Of a stretch of DNA of 64,000 bases, positions 10,251-22,420 are shown piece after piece. Position 1 is the first letter of the stretch; each line of letters starts with the position of its first letter. The DNA is from Billgrantia antri. GTDB taxonomy: Bacteria; Pseudomonadota; Gammaproteobacteria; Pseudomonadales; Halomonadaceae. Location: positions 62,001 through 126,000 of the forward strand of contig NZ_JAHYCA010000002.1 in NCBI RefSeq assembly GCF_019430905.1, in the 5' to 3' direction. The notes beneath the pieces are model-generated. The model did not search any database. It was not told the DNA's origin and saw only the letters and a program-made list of their open reading frames with translations. A program made the translations under genes and the position numbers.

Positions 10251-11276
10251 ATGAGTGCAGCTTCCCAGAAGACACGCGTTCTCACCGGCATCACCACCAC
10301 CGGTACGCCCCACCTGGGCAACTACGTCGGGGCCATCAAGCCCGCCATCGCCGCGAGCCAGGACCCGAGCGTGCAGTCCTACTACTTCCTCGCCGACCTG
10401 CATGCGCTGATCAAGTGCCAGGACCCCCAGCGCGTGCAGGAATCGCGCCTGGAGATCGCTGCCACCTGGCTGGCGCTGGGGCTCGATACCGACAACGCCA
10501 TCTTCTACCGTCAGTCGGACATCCCCGAGATCCCCGAGCTGACCTGGATGCTGTCGTGCGTCTGCGCCAAGGGCCTGATGAACCGCGCCCACGCCTACAA
10601 GGCGGCGGTGGCCGAGAACGAGGCCGCGGGCAACCAGGACCCCGACAAGGGCATCACCATGGGCCTGTTCGGCTATCCGGTACTGATGGCCGCCGACATC
10701 CTGATGTTCAACGCCAACAAGGTGCCGGTGGGTCGCGACCAGATCCAGCACATCGAGATGGCGCGCGACATGGGTGGGCGCTTCAACCATCTCTACAAAG
10801 GGGAGTTCTTTACCCTGCCCGAGGCGGTAGTGGACGACGACGTGGCGGTGCTGGGCGGCCTCGACGGGCGCAAGATGTCCAAGAGCTACAACAACACCAT
10901 CCCGCTGTTCGTCTCAGAGAAGAAGCTGCTCAAGCTGGTGCGCAAGATCAAGACCAACTCGCTGGAGCCCGGCAAGCCCAAGGACCCGGAGGGCTGCACC
11001 CTGTTCCAGATCTACTCCGCCTTTGCCACGCGCGAGGAGCGTGAGGCGATGCGCGGTGAGTACGCCAGCGGCATCGGCTGGGGCGAGGTCAAGAACCGCC
11101 TGTTCGAGCTTCTCAACGAGCAACTGCGCGAACCTCGCGAGCGCTACGTGGCGCTGATGGAGGATCCGGGGCACATCGAGAACGTGCTGCTCAAGGGGGC
11201 CGAGCGCGCACGCGCCGAGGCGGCACCGTTCATGGACAGGCTGCGCCATGCCGTGGGACTGGGGCGCTTCGTCTGA
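10251..11276 (+). CDS. trpS: Tryptophanyl-tRNA synthetase
   Basis: The 341-residue class Ic synthetase charges tRNA-Trp. The HIGH-like motif is TPHLGNYVGA (about residues 19-28) and the KMSKS motif appears as GRKMSKSYNN near 207-216. LADLHALI and PVLMAADILMF are also typical TrpRS segments. Length matches bacterial TrpRS (about 334). It lies between ald and a sulfur-transporter gene, with no obvious operon partner. Confidence 0.96.
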   Translation: MSAASQKTRVLTGITTTGTPHLGNYVGAIKPAIAASQDPSVQSYYFLADLHALIKCQDPQRVQESRLEIAATWLALGLDTDNAIFYRQSDIPEIPELTWMLSCVCAKGLMNRAHAYKAAVAENEAAGNQDPDKGITMGLFGYPVLMAADILMFNANKVPVGRDQIQHIEMARDMGGRFNHLYKGEFFTLPEAVVDDDVAVLGGLDGRKMSKSYNNTIPLFVSEKKLLKLVRKIKTNSLEPGKPKDPEGCTLFQIYSAFATREEREAMRGEYASGIGWGEVKNRLFELLNEQLREPRERYVALMEDPGHIENVLLKGAERARAEAAPFMDRLRHAVGLGRFV

Positions 11277-11393
11277 GCGGTTGTGTACCGTACCCGGGGC
11301 GCCTTCTTGGCGCCCTGTCTCGTTCTGATGGCCGGTTGGCGCGCATCGGCGAAACTTGCCACGCTGCATGAGAGTGTCGAGAGGAGAAGAGAC

Positions 11394-12599
11394 ATGGTCA
11401 CTGCGGTGGATACGGTGCGTCCGCGTCGGGTCTCTCTGGTGCTGGGAGCGCTGCTGCTGGCCGCCGCCCTGATGGTAGGTCTGGCCTACGGTACGCGCCT
11501 GGGCCTGCTGCTGGTCGTCGGGGCGTTGCTGGGGGTGTCGCTCTACCACGCCGCCTTTGGCTTCACCGGCGCCTGGCGGGTCTTCATCAGCGAGCGCCGC
11601 GGGCGCGGACTTCGCGCGCAGATGGTCATGCTGGCCATCGCCGTGGTGCTGTTCTTCCCTGCGCTCGGTGCAGGTACCCTCTGGGGGCAGGGCGTGACCG
11701 GCTTCGTGGCGCCGATCGGCGTTTCGGTTGTGGTGGGCGCCTTCCTGTTCGGTATCGGCATGCAGCTCGGCGGCGGCTGTGCCTCGGGCACGCTGTTTAC
11801 CGCCGGTGGCGGCAATGCGCGCATGATGATCACGTTGCTCTTCTTTATCGTCGGCTCGCTGATCGGCACCGCACATTTCGGCTGGTGGATGAGTTTGCCG
11901 GCCTTTCGACCGGTGTCCTTGGTGCAGACCTTCGGCGCGGAAGGCGGCATCGCCGTGAGTCTGGCGCTGTTCGGCACCATCGCCGTGCTCACGGTGCTGA
12001 TGGAAAAGCGCCGCCACGGCGGGTTGGAGGAGGCGCCTCGGGCCAACTTTGGCCAGGGGCGCTGGCTAACCGGTCCCTGGCCGCTGCTGCTCGGTGCCGT
12101 GGCGCTGGCGCTGCTCAACTTCGCCACCCTGGCGCTGGCCGGCCGCCCCTGGGGCATCACTTCCGCCTTCGCCCTGTGGGGCGCCAAGGCTTACGAAATC
12201 CTTGGTGGCGACGTCAGCCAGTGGAGCTACTGGCAGAGTCCGGGCAACGCCGCGGCACTGCATGCCAGTGTATGGAGCGACATCACCACGGTGATGAACG
12301 TGGGGATCATCCTAGGTGCCATGGTCGCTGCTACCCTGGCCGGGCGTTTCTCTCCGACCCTGCGGATTCCGCTGGGCTCGGTGGGGGCGGCAGTGATCGG
12401 CGGCCTGCTGCTCGGCTATGGAGCCCGGCTGGCGTTCGGCTGCAACATCGGCGCCTACTTCAGCGGCATCGCCTCGGGCAGCCTGCACGGCTGGGCGTGG
12501 CTGGTGGCGGGTTTCGCCGGCAACATGCTCGGCGTGCGACTACGCCCGCTGTTCTTCGATCGTCCGCCCCGCGACAGGACCCGGGCCAAGGTAAGTTGA
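11394..12599 (+). CDS. YeeE/YedE-family sulfur (thiosulfate) transporter
   Basis: The 401-residue inner-membrane protein has about nine or ten hydrophobic segments and two half-repeats, each with the family's glycine and cysteine signature: GGGCASGTLFTAGGGN in the first half and AFGCNIGAYFSGIASG in the second. The structurally studied relative YeeE/TsuA imports thiosulfate through these cysteines. I infer uptake of thiosulfate or a related sulfur compound. GAGGAGA precedes the ATG at 11394; earlier in-frame starts lack one. The family also includes selenium-linked YedE proteins, so the substrate is not certain. Confidence 0.82.
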   Translation: MVTAVDTVRPRRVSLVLGALLLAAALMVGLAYGTRLGLLLVVGALLGVSLYHAAFGFTGAWRVFISERRGRGLRAQMVMLAIAVVLFFPALGAGTLWGQGVTGFVAPIGVSVVVGAFLFGIGMQLGGGCASGTLFTAGGGNARMMITLLFFIVGSLIGTAHFGWWMSLPAFRPVSLVQTFGAEGGIAVSLALFGTIAVLTVLMEKRRHGGLEEAPRANFGQGRWLTGPWPLLLGAVALALLNFATLALAGRPWGITSAFALWGAKAYEILGGDVSQWSYWQSPGNAAALHASVWSDITTVMNVGIILGAMVAATLAGRFSPTLRIPLGSVGAAVIGGLLLGYGARLAFGCNIGAYFSGIASGSLHGWAWLVAGFAGNMLGVRLRPLFFDRPPRDRTRAKVS

Positions 12600-12722
12600 G
12601 CTTTGCGCCACGGCTCGAGAGGCGTGGTAGAGTTACGCCAACGCGCCGCCAGAGCGCTTGGGAACCTCGCCCCGTCGAGCGTTTCCTACGGCCCGGTTCC
12701 AGTCACCGTATCGAGACAAGAG

Positions 12723-14399
12723 ATGCCCGAAAGCAAACGTCCACTCTATATTCCCTACGCTGGCCCTTCGCTGCTCGAAATGCCGCTGCTCAACAAAGGC
12801 AGCGCCTTCACCCGCGAGGAGCGGCTCGAGTTCAATCTGATCGGCCTGCTGCCGCAGAACGTGGAGTCCATCGAGGAGCAGGCCGAACGCGCCTACCGCC
12901 AGTACCAGCAGTGCCACAGCGACCTGGAGCGGCACATTCACTTGCGGGCGATCCAGGACGACAACGAGACCCTCTATTACCACCTGGTGATGCAGCATCT
13001 CGAGGAGATGCTGCCGATCATCTATACCCCCACGGTGGGCCAGGCCTGTGAGGAGTTCTCCAATATCTACCGCAGCCACCGCGGCCTGTTCGTCAGCTAC
13101 CCTGACCGCGAGCGCATGGACGACATCCTGCGCAGCGCCACCAAGGACCGGGTCAAGGTGATCGTGGTCACCGACGGTGAGCGCATCCTCGGCCTCGGCG
13201 ACCAGGGCATCGGCGGCATGGGTATTCCGATCGGCAAGCTGGCGCTGTATACCGCCTGCGGCGGCATCAGCCCGGCCTATACGCTGCCGATTACCCTCGA
13301 CGTGGGCACCAACAACCAGGCCCTGCTCGACGACCCGATGTACATGGGCTGGCGCCACCCGCGTATCTCCCAGGAGGAGTACGACGCCTTCGTCGACGAG
13401 TTCATCGCCGCGGTGAAGCGCCGCTGGCCCAACGTGCTGCTGCAGTTCGAGGACTTCGCCCAGGCCAACGCCGTGCCGCTGCTGGAGCGCTACCGTGACC
13501 AGTTATGCTGCTTCAACGACGATGTGCAGGGTACCGCCGCCGTTGCGGTGGGCACGCTGATGGCGGCCTGCCAGGCGCGTGATGAGACCGTTGCCGACCA
13601 GCGCGTGGTGTTCGTCGGTGCCGGCTCCGCCGGCTGCGGCATCGCCGAACAGGTGATCGTGGCGATGCAGGCCGAGGGGCTCTCCGAGAAGGAGGCACGA
13701 CGGCGCGTGTACATGGTCGATCGTGACGGTCTGGTGACCACGGACCAGCCGTGGCTGCGCGACTTCCAGCGTCGCCTGGCCCATGAGCCGGAACTCGTCG
13801 AGGGGTGGCAGGACCAATCACTGCTCGAGGTGGCGCGCCATGTCCAGCCCACCGTGCTGATCGGTGTCTCGGGGCAGCCGGGGCTGTTTTCCGAGGACGT
13901 GATTCGTGCCATGCACGCCGGCTGCGAGCGGCCGGTCATCCTGCCGCTCTCCAACCCCACCTCCCGCGCCGAGGCGACGCCCGCCGACGTGCTCGAGTGG
14001 ACCGACGGCCAGGCGCTGGTGGCGACAGGCAGCCCCTTCCCGCCGGTGGAGTACGGTGGCAAGACCTACCCCATTGCCCAGTGCAACAACGCTTACATCT
14101 TCCCCGGGATCGGCCTGGGCGTCGTGGCAAGCGGCGCCAGGCGCATCACCGACACCATGCTGATGACCGCTTCCCGAGCGCTGGCTCGCGAGGCGCCGCT
14201 GGTGAGGGAGGGCGAAGGCTCGCTGCTGCCCGCGCTATCGCAGATTCGAGAGCTGTCCAAGGCCATCGCCTTCGAGGTCGCCGCTCAGGCCCAGCAGGAA
14301 GGCGTGGCGTTGCGCACCGACGGCATCAAGCTGCGTCAGGCCATCGAGCGCAGCAGCTGGACGCCGGAGTACAGGTCCTATCGTCGCCGCGCGTTCTAG
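12723..14399 (+). CDS. maeA: NAD-dependent malic enzyme
   Basis: The 558-residue enzyme decarboxylates malate to pyruvate with NAD. Family segments are visible in order: [30 protein letters not shown] with the catalytic Tyr, [28 protein letters not shown] metal ligands, [14 protein letters not shown], and the Rossmann loop [15 protein letters not shown]. Length matches E. coli MaeA (565). The ATG at 12723 fits the family N-terminus; the frame remains open 40 codons upstream without support. It is convergent with acnA, which before the insertion was probably its immediate neighbour. Confidence 0.95.
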   Translation: MPESKRPLYIPYAGPSLLEMPLLNKGSAFTREERLEFNLIGLLPQNVESIEEQAERAYRQYQQCHSDLERHIHLRAIQDDNETLYYHLVMQHLEEMLPIIYTPTVGQACEEFSNIYRSHRGLFVSYPDRERMDDILRSATKDRVKVIVVTDGERILGLGDQGIGGMGIPIGKLALYTACGGISPAYTLPITLDVGTNNQALLDDPMYMGWRHPRISQEEYDAFVDEFIAAVKRRWPNVLLQFEDFAQANAVPLLERYRDQLCCFNDDVQGTAAVAVGTLMAACQARDETVADQRVVFVGAGSAGCGIAEQVIVAMQAEGLSEKEARRRVYMVDRDGLVTTDQPWLRDFQRRLAHEPELVEGWQDQSLLEVARHVQPTVLIGVSGQPGLFSEDVIRAMHAGCERPVILPLSNPTSRAEATPADVLEWTDGQALVATGSPFPPVEYGGKTYPIAQCNNAYIFPGIGLGVVASGARRITDTMLMTASRALAREAPLVREGEGSLLPALSQIRELSKAIAFEVAAQAQQEGVALRTDGIKLRQAIERSSWTPEYRSYRRRAF

Positions 14400-14472
14400 G
14401 TGGCAAGCCACGGGCTACGGGACTCGAGCTGAGAGCTAAATGCAGCCTGAGGCTCGAAGCCCGATACAAGTC

Positions 14473-14503
14473 GCCCCTGCCGGTTACCCGACAGGGGCTT
14501 TTG
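14473..14503 (+). terminator. Intrinsic terminator of maeA
   Basis: GCCCCTG (14473-14479) pairs with CAGGGGC (14492-14498). Inner CGG/CCG pairs close a TTAC loop, and TTTT follows at 14499-14502. It lies 74 bp after the maeA stop. Confidence 0.75.
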
Positions 14504-14532
14504 CATGGATGCAGAATGAAGGAACGGCGGTC

Positions 14533-14635
14533 TTACGCCGCGCCAATCATGCGCCGCAGCACGTAGTGGAGGATGCCACCATGGCGGTAGTACTCCAGCT
14601 CGTTGGCGGTGTCGATGCGGCACAGGGCCTCGAGC
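14533..14635 (-). pseudogene. acnA: Displaced 3' fragment of acnA (last 33 codons plus stop)
   Basis: The minus strand encodes the aconitase C-terminus from [16 protein letters not shown] through LRRMIGAA and then TAA. The intact gene at 17093 ends with the same residues but uses TGA. Over 99 bp only one base differs (14578 against 17138), and it changes GGT to GGA without altering Gly. Just after, the last Ala codon is GCG here and GCT in the intact gene. It has no start and no upstream acnA body, so it is a stranded tail, presumably the original one. Confidence 0.9.
14537..14635 (-). repeat. Flanking direct repeat, left copy (acnA 3' end)
   Basis: Ninety-nine bases match 17097-17195 at a constant offset of 2,560 bp with one mismatch. 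Homology stops abruptly at both ends: at 14636, where the fragment leaves the acnA frame, and at 14536, just before the stop codon. Confidence 0.95.
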
Positions 14636-14686
14636 GCTCCTTATCATGACGAAAAACGGCAGCCAAAGGTTATAAGTTAGACGGGG

Positions 14687-16981
14687 TTACTGTATGTCTT
14701 GTGAATGATGAGGTTGGTCTTTTATAGCCTTTTCGTAAAGATTTGATAGTGCTATCTGCATGTTTCTGTTCCCTTTGAGTTGCTTTATGAACCTTTTCGA
14801 GAATCTTTCAGTGATCTGGGAGTATTTGTTTTGCTCTCCAGTGCTTTCAACTATCGCAGCTTGAAGGGCTAGTGGGATTTTCTTTCCATACTGTTCTATC
14901 ATTAGGTCATGAGCATTATTGTCTTTAGTTTTTACCAAAACGCTATTTAAAAGGAAAAGTTCAACCATCCCGCTCTCACAAATATCTGGTCGGCTGAATA
15001 AGTCGAGAGCTCTTTCCTTTATAGCTTCTGCAAAATAATCATACCCATAGCTTTCATTAAGGCAGTGTGAAATAATGCATAGAAGCTGTATGGCGCTGAA
15101 TTGTTGTAAAGGACTTTCAGTTTTCTGTTCTATTAATTCTTGGTATAGGTTGGCTGCATCATGAAATGCCGATTCAACGCTTCTGGTTATAATTATGTAA
15201 GGGGTGAGGTAGGCTGCCAATAAAAAACCGCCGTGGCCAATTATTTTTAGAAAGCGATATTTTTCATCTCTGAGATCTATGTTGTCAATTGCATTTATGA
15301 TCTCGGGGCAGTCGCGTTTAATGCCGAGGTAAAAGAAGTATGATGAAGACCAGTACATGTCATATATTTCTTCATTTATGGTCGCCTTGTTATCCCTGGA
15401 TAGTGCTTGTGCATAAAAGAATTCTGCAAATGTTCTATGGCGAAAGGAAATCGTTTTTTTCTGTCGGTTGTATATAAAAACTTCGTTTTTGCTTATAATT
15501 TTCTCAAAAAGTTTTTCTTTCTCTATCTGGAATTTTCTGCTGTTTACGTAGTCGTTGTAAATAGACTTGGCATCCCCGGCAGGGATGTGAATGAGTGAGT
15601 TTTCGATTGCAAATTCAGCAATATTAATAACGGTGTTATTGGTGATGTCATATTCTATTTGTGACTGGAGCCCTTTTTGCATATCCCATCTTCCCAGAAC
15701 AAGCTCCATGTATTTAGCATATAAGTCTGTCATGGTGGATGGGATTTCTTGAATATTTTCTTTCAATATTCTAGCTAGCAGAATAGCAGAAATAGGGGTT
15801 CTTGGTAGTGCTTTAAATACCTGTGATCTGTCTAAGTCTTTTTCTAGCCTTGCTATTGCCGAGCTGTCTTGGCATATGGTTTTTACCAAATCCAATACTT
15901 GAGGCACCGTAAAGGGACAAAGTTGATATCTTGTGAAAAATCCGTCTAGCTCAGCCTCAAGCTCGGGGTCATCAAAATTTCTCGAAGTGATCACTATCTT
16001 TATGTTATCTTGGTTTTTTACACTCTCTCGTATGGATGAAAGAAAAGCTAGTCGATCCTCGTTGGTGATGCGAAGTTCGTCCATTGCATCGATCATGATT
16101 AAATACATTTTTTGAGGTTTAAGCTTGAATTTTGTGAGCGTTGTTGTTATTAGGTTGGAAATGCAGGCGGAATGATCATCGTATAAATCAATGGCGTCGA
16201 TTAAGATTGGCAAAGTTTCGTTTTGGACAAAATTTTCGCTATTTGAAAAATAACTAGCCGCTCTTCCTAGTAGTGTTGACTTTCCGCTTCCCATCATTGC
16301 TTCAATGAGGATTAGTCGTTCTTTTCGTATGGCTTCGTGAATGTCGACTCTTTTTATCGGTCTAGGCTTTGTGAGCTTGTATATGCTTTTTGAATTGTCT
16401 ATTTTGATTAGGCTTTGAGGTACATAGGTATTGTCTGTGATATAAAAACCCATGCCGTTATTGTGAGTGATTTCTTTAGACGTTTCTCTTACATGATTGA
16501 GATATTCGTTTTCTTCAATCGTAACATTGTTCCAAAACTCGGAGCAGTGAGTATCAATTAAAGTTATTAGCATGTCTTGATCAATGAATTTTATTTTCTT
16601 GCTTTTGTATTTGTTGTGAATTTTCTCTCTGGCATTTTGGGTTATGGTGCCACTTGCGATAACCCAGATTTCAGTTAGGTAGATTTTTTTCTTTCCGCCT
16701 TCTACTGTTCTCTCAATATCACATTCTTCTATTTGTCTCTCGACTTCTGAATGGCTCTGAGTTATTTTTCCAATCTTAACAACAGCGCCTATATATTCTG
16801 TGCCGCCTAATGTGTTGTCCTTTTTTGTGAGTATGAAGTCTGCGCCCATCTCACTGTTGCCTTGACGATAATCAACGCTCACTATGTCAGTGAGCTTTCT
16901 AAATAGTACGTTAAGTAGGGGGTGGAATTCTTTAACCTCGTCTTGAATTGAACGTAATTTTTCTACGCGATGGTCTTTCAT
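14687..16981 (-). CDS. NACHT/STAND NTPase with N-terminal restriction-endonuclease-like domain
   Basis: A 764-residue protein, probably a phage-defence sensor-effector. Residues about 1-145 resemble the Mrr/PD-(D/E)XK fold: Glu44 and Asp48 in EMGADFIL, Lys69 in AVVKIGKI and Gln83 in ERQIEE. The usual Glu or Gln two residues before the Lys is Val67, so nuclease activity is doubtful. The NTPase has Walker A GSGKST (231-236), Walker B LIMIDAMDE (294-302) and a sensor ITSRN (about 331-335), the NACHT arrangement. Residues from about 400 are helical without a recognisable repeat family. No membrane segment is seen. Codon use is AT-rich, unlike every neighbour, pointing to transfer. No partner gene lies with it. 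Confidence 0.82.
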   Translation of the reverse strand: MKDHRVEKLRSIQDEVKEFHPLLNVLFRKLTDIVSVDYRQGNSEMGADFILTKKDNTLGGTEYIGAVVKIGKITQSHSEVERQIEECDIERTVEGGKKKIYLTEIWVIASGTITQNAREKIHNKYKSKKIKFIDQDMLITLIDTHCSEFWNNVTIEENEYLNHVRETSKEITHNNGMGFYITDNTYVPQSLIKIDNSKSIYKLTKPRPIKRVDIHEAIRKERLILIEAMMGSGKSTLLGRAASYFSNSENFVQNETLPILIDAIDLYDDHSACISNLITTTLTKFKLKPQKMYLIMIDAMDELRITNEDRLAFLSSIRESVKNQDNIKIVITSRNFDDPELEAELDGFFTRYQLCPFTVPQVLDLVKTICQDSSAIARLEKDLDRSQVFKALPRTPISAILLARILKENIQEIPSTMTDLYAKYMELVLGRWDMQKGLQSQIEYDITNNTVINIAEFAIENSLIHIPAGDAKSIYNDYVNSRKFQIEKEKLFEKIISKNEVFIYNRQKKTISFRHRTFAEFFYAQALSRDNKATINEEIYDMYWSSSYFFYLGIKRDCPEIINAIDNIDLRDEKYRFLKIIGHGGFLLAAYLTPYIIITRSVESAFHDAANLYQELIEQKTESPLQQFSAIQLLCIISHCLNESYGYDYFAEAIKERALDLFSRPDICESGMVELFLLNSVLVKTKDNNAHDLMIEQYGKKIPLALQAAIVESTGEQNKYSQITERFSKRFIKQLKGNRNMQIALSNLYEKAIKDQPHHSQDIQ

Positions 16982-17011
16982 GTCTTCCCTGCTTAAGTGA
17001 TGTTTTGTTAG

Positions 17012-17040
17012 ATAATTTCATAGGTTCTTGTTTATGGCAA
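17012..17040 (-). promoter_or_regulatory. Likely promoter of the NACHT/STAND gene
   Basis: On the minus strand TTGCCA (17040-17035), a 17-bp spacer and AATTAT (17017-17012) precede the start codon by about 30 bp, with AGGGAAG as ribosome-binding site. The -35 matches 5 of 6 and the -10 matches 4 of 6. It begins directly after the acnA terminator, so the gene is set up for its own transcription. Confidence 0.5.
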
Positions 17041-17041
17041 T

Positions 17042-17066
17042 AGAAAGGCCCCGCTTCAGCGGGGCC
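17042..17066 (-). terminator. Intrinsic terminator of acnA
   Basis: GGCCCCGC (17047-17054), loop TTCA and GCGGGGCC (17059-17066) form a perfect 8-bp stem. On the minus strand TTTCTATT follows. It lies about 27 bp beyond the acnA stop and insulates acnA from the inserted gene. Confidence 0.85.
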
Positions 17067-17092
17067 GTTCTATATGCACTGACGTGGCTTGC

Positions 17093-19843
<2,751 letters not shown>

Positions 19844-20010
19844 GAAGGTCTCCTGTCACGGTAGTGAACGGTCCTTTTCTTCGCTCTCATGCTTAACACA
19901 TGGTCATGATAGGTCCCCCTTTCAAGCGCTGCCCAGGGTTTCTATGCTGAATGAAAGCCTGTTGCGTGGCGCCGCCGCCCTTGAGGGGAGCAGCGCCGGG
20001 AGTTTTCGTC

Positions 20011-20220
20011 ATGCATGAAGAGCGGCTCGACACTCATCCGGTCAACTGCCCCTACTGCAGTATGCCCTTCGACCTGCTCGTGGATATCACTCAGGGCAGC
20101 CACCAGACGTGGGAAGACTGCCCCTATTGTTGTGCACCGATCCAGCTTCGGGTGGAAGTGTCGCCGCTGACGGGAGAGCTCGATGCCCTGATGCTGGGGC
20201 GCGACGACGAAGTGCTGTGA
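20011..20220 (+). CDS. CPXCG-motif small cysteine-rich protein
   Basis: A 69-residue protein with two CPYC knuckles, NCPYCSMPF and DCPYCCAPI, 26 residues apart, the hallmark of the CPXCG family and probably a single zinc site. GGGAG lies before the ATG at 20011; the frame is open upstream but that stretch is alanine- and proline-rich with no family resemblance. Function is unknown; such proteins may bind metal or act as small regulators. It is divergent from acnA and lies 136 bp before trxB, a gap with no gene. Confidence 0.75.
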   Translation: MHEERLDTHPVNCPYCSMPFDLLVDITQGSHQTWEDCPYCCAPIQLRVEVSPLTGELDALMLGRDDEVL

Positions 20221-20317
20221 AAGCGTGGGGCAGGACGACGCTCTCGGCCTCCGAGGCTGGTACAATGGCGACAACCCTTGCCCCGGCGGGTCGCCAAGGC
20301 AGCGACCGGGGACATGA

Positions 20318-21307
<990 letters not shown>

Positions 21308-21354
21308 AACAAATCTGGAAGCTGCTTGGCTATGAGTCCGCGGCTTCCTGGCGT

Positions 21355-21446
21355 CAGGCCTGTTCGGGGGCGCTGTGAACCCTTCCCTGGGCGCTACCGA
21401 TGCCATCCATGGCATCGGACCCCCTCTCAGGCCTGCCCCCAGCGCC
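21355..21446. repeat. Structured intergenic repeat, copy 1
   Basis: The element lies between convergent trxB and slyX. It aligns without gaps to 48825-48916, with about 76 of 92 positions equal by my count. CAGGCCTG marks both ends (21355-21362 and 21428-21435). GGGGG (21366-21370) can pair with CCCCC (21420-21424). A 9-bp stem with loop TCCA is formed by 21397-21405 and 21410-21418. The 27-nt stretch between the arms is almost invariant. It is non-coding; short open frames through it are artefacts. Confidence 0.85.
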
Positions 21447-21484
21447 GCTTGAGTTGGTGGCGCCAGATCTTGGTACAGAACCGG

Positions 21485-21754
21485 TCAATAGTGCGGCGGC
21501 ACCTCATCCTGCGCTGACGGTGCCCCCATCTCCGAATCCTGCAGCGCCCGCTGCTGGTCGCGCAGCTTTTCCTGCATCAGGGTATTGATCCGCTCCAGCT
21601 GCGCCAGGCGCCGTTCCTGATTGGCAACGGCATGGTCCAGCGTGTCCAGCCAGTGCTCCTGGTAGGCGATGCGGCTCTCCAGTGCTTCGAGCCGGGTGGC
21701 GAGCACCCGGGAAAGGCTCATGCTAGAATCGTCGCGCTGCGTGTCGCTGTTCAT
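21485..21754 (-). CDS. slyX: SlyX family protein
   Basis: An 89-residue acidic coiled-coil protein: heptads run through RLEALESRIAYQEHW and QERRLAQLERINTLMQEKL, and it ends with the SlyX signature PPHY. Its function is unknown beyond co-occurrence with slyD in enterics. An earlier in-frame start exists, but the ATG at 21754 has GAAGG upstream and matches the family length (about 70-90). It is convergent with trxB and divergent from the cold-shock-domain gene. Confidence 0.85.
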   Translation of the reverse strand: MNSDTQRDDSSMSLSRVLATRLEALESRIAYQEHWLDTLDHAVANQERRLAQLERINTLMQEKLRDQQRALQDSEMGAPSAQDEVPPHY

Positions 21755-21849
21755 CGTGACACCTTCATTGGGCGATAGGGCCTCGGGTCGTGTCGTCATC
21801 AGACATCCTGTTTCGCCAATTCCACATAACAAGTGAGCAATACGGATCC

Positions 21850-22314
21850 ATGAATCGCAAGGTTATCATTCGCTGTACGTTGATCAGCCTGCTGCTGGCG
21901 CTGCCGGCACCGTTGCTGATTGCCCTGTCACTGGCCCTGGCCGATGTCGGACTACCCCAGCAGCTGCTTACCCTGCTGGAGCCCGACGGCTACATTGCGG
22001 GCTATGTTACCGTGTCTCTCGCCGTGTTCGTGCTGCTGCTCGTCGCCACCCTGGCCACCCATGCGGTAAGCCCTCAACTGGCGGTGCTCGCCGCCGTGGA
22101 GAACGACGATCGCGAGATCGGAGAGGTCAAGTGGTTCAACGTCAACAAGGGCTATGGTTTCATCAAGCGCGAGAGCGGGGAGGACGTGTTCGTGCATTTC
22201 CGCGCCATCCGCGGTCGCGGCCATCGTACCCTGGCCGAGGGTCAGAAGGTGCGCTACTACGTGATCGAAAATGAACGGGGACTACAAGCCGACGATGTCA
22301 CCGTAATCACTTGA
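21850..22314 (+). CDS. Membrane-anchored cold-shock-domain protein
   Basis: A 154-residue protein with two hydrophobic segments (about residues 9-31 and 50-72) followed by a full cold-shock domain (about 89-154). RNP1 is KGYGFI (100-105) and RNP2 is VFVHF (113-117), within GEVKWFNVNKGYGFIKRESG. The first segment could be mistaken for a signal peptide, but its context and the second segment suggest a two-pass anchor with the nucleic-acid-binding domain in the cytoplasm. Most cold-shock proteins are soluble and about 70 residues. Role unknown; an RNA-binding role at the membrane is inference. Confidence 0.85.
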   Translation: MNRKVIIRCTLISLLLALPAPLLIALSLALADVGLPQQLLTLLEPDGYIAGYVTVSLAVFVLLLVATLATHAVSPQLAVLAAVENDDREIGEVKWFNVNKGYGFIKRESGEDVFVHFRAIRGRGHRTLAEGQKVRYYVIENERGLQADDVTVIT

Positions 22315-22374
22315 ACGAAGTACCTGGCCTGGCCATCGCTCGGCAGCTTTTGCGAGCAGGTCAGGCTTCAAGAA

Positions 22375-22410
22375 CATCGCCCCGCATGTTTCAGAACATG
22401 CGGGGCGATG
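22375..22410. terminator. Bidirectional hairpin, 16-bp perfect stem
   Basis: CATCGCCCCGCATGTT (22375-22390), loop TCAG and its exact complement (22395-22410) lie between the plus-strand cold-shock-domain gene and the convergent gene that ends at 22421. T-rich tracts are weak on both sides, but stem strength and position argue for a shared terminator. Confidence 0.75.
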
Positions 22411-22420
22411 TCGTTTCGGC

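Noticed and set aside
17035..17066. Reading the acnA terminator as a terminal inverted repeat of a transposon
   Set aside because: No matching inverted copy occurs near 14636, and the hairpin with its T-rich tail is explained by acnA termination.
21326..21517. Short ORFs running through the structured repeat after trxB
   Set aside because: Similar peptides arise at the second repeat copy because the hairpin sequence is conserved; the paired changes show selection on structure, not on protein.
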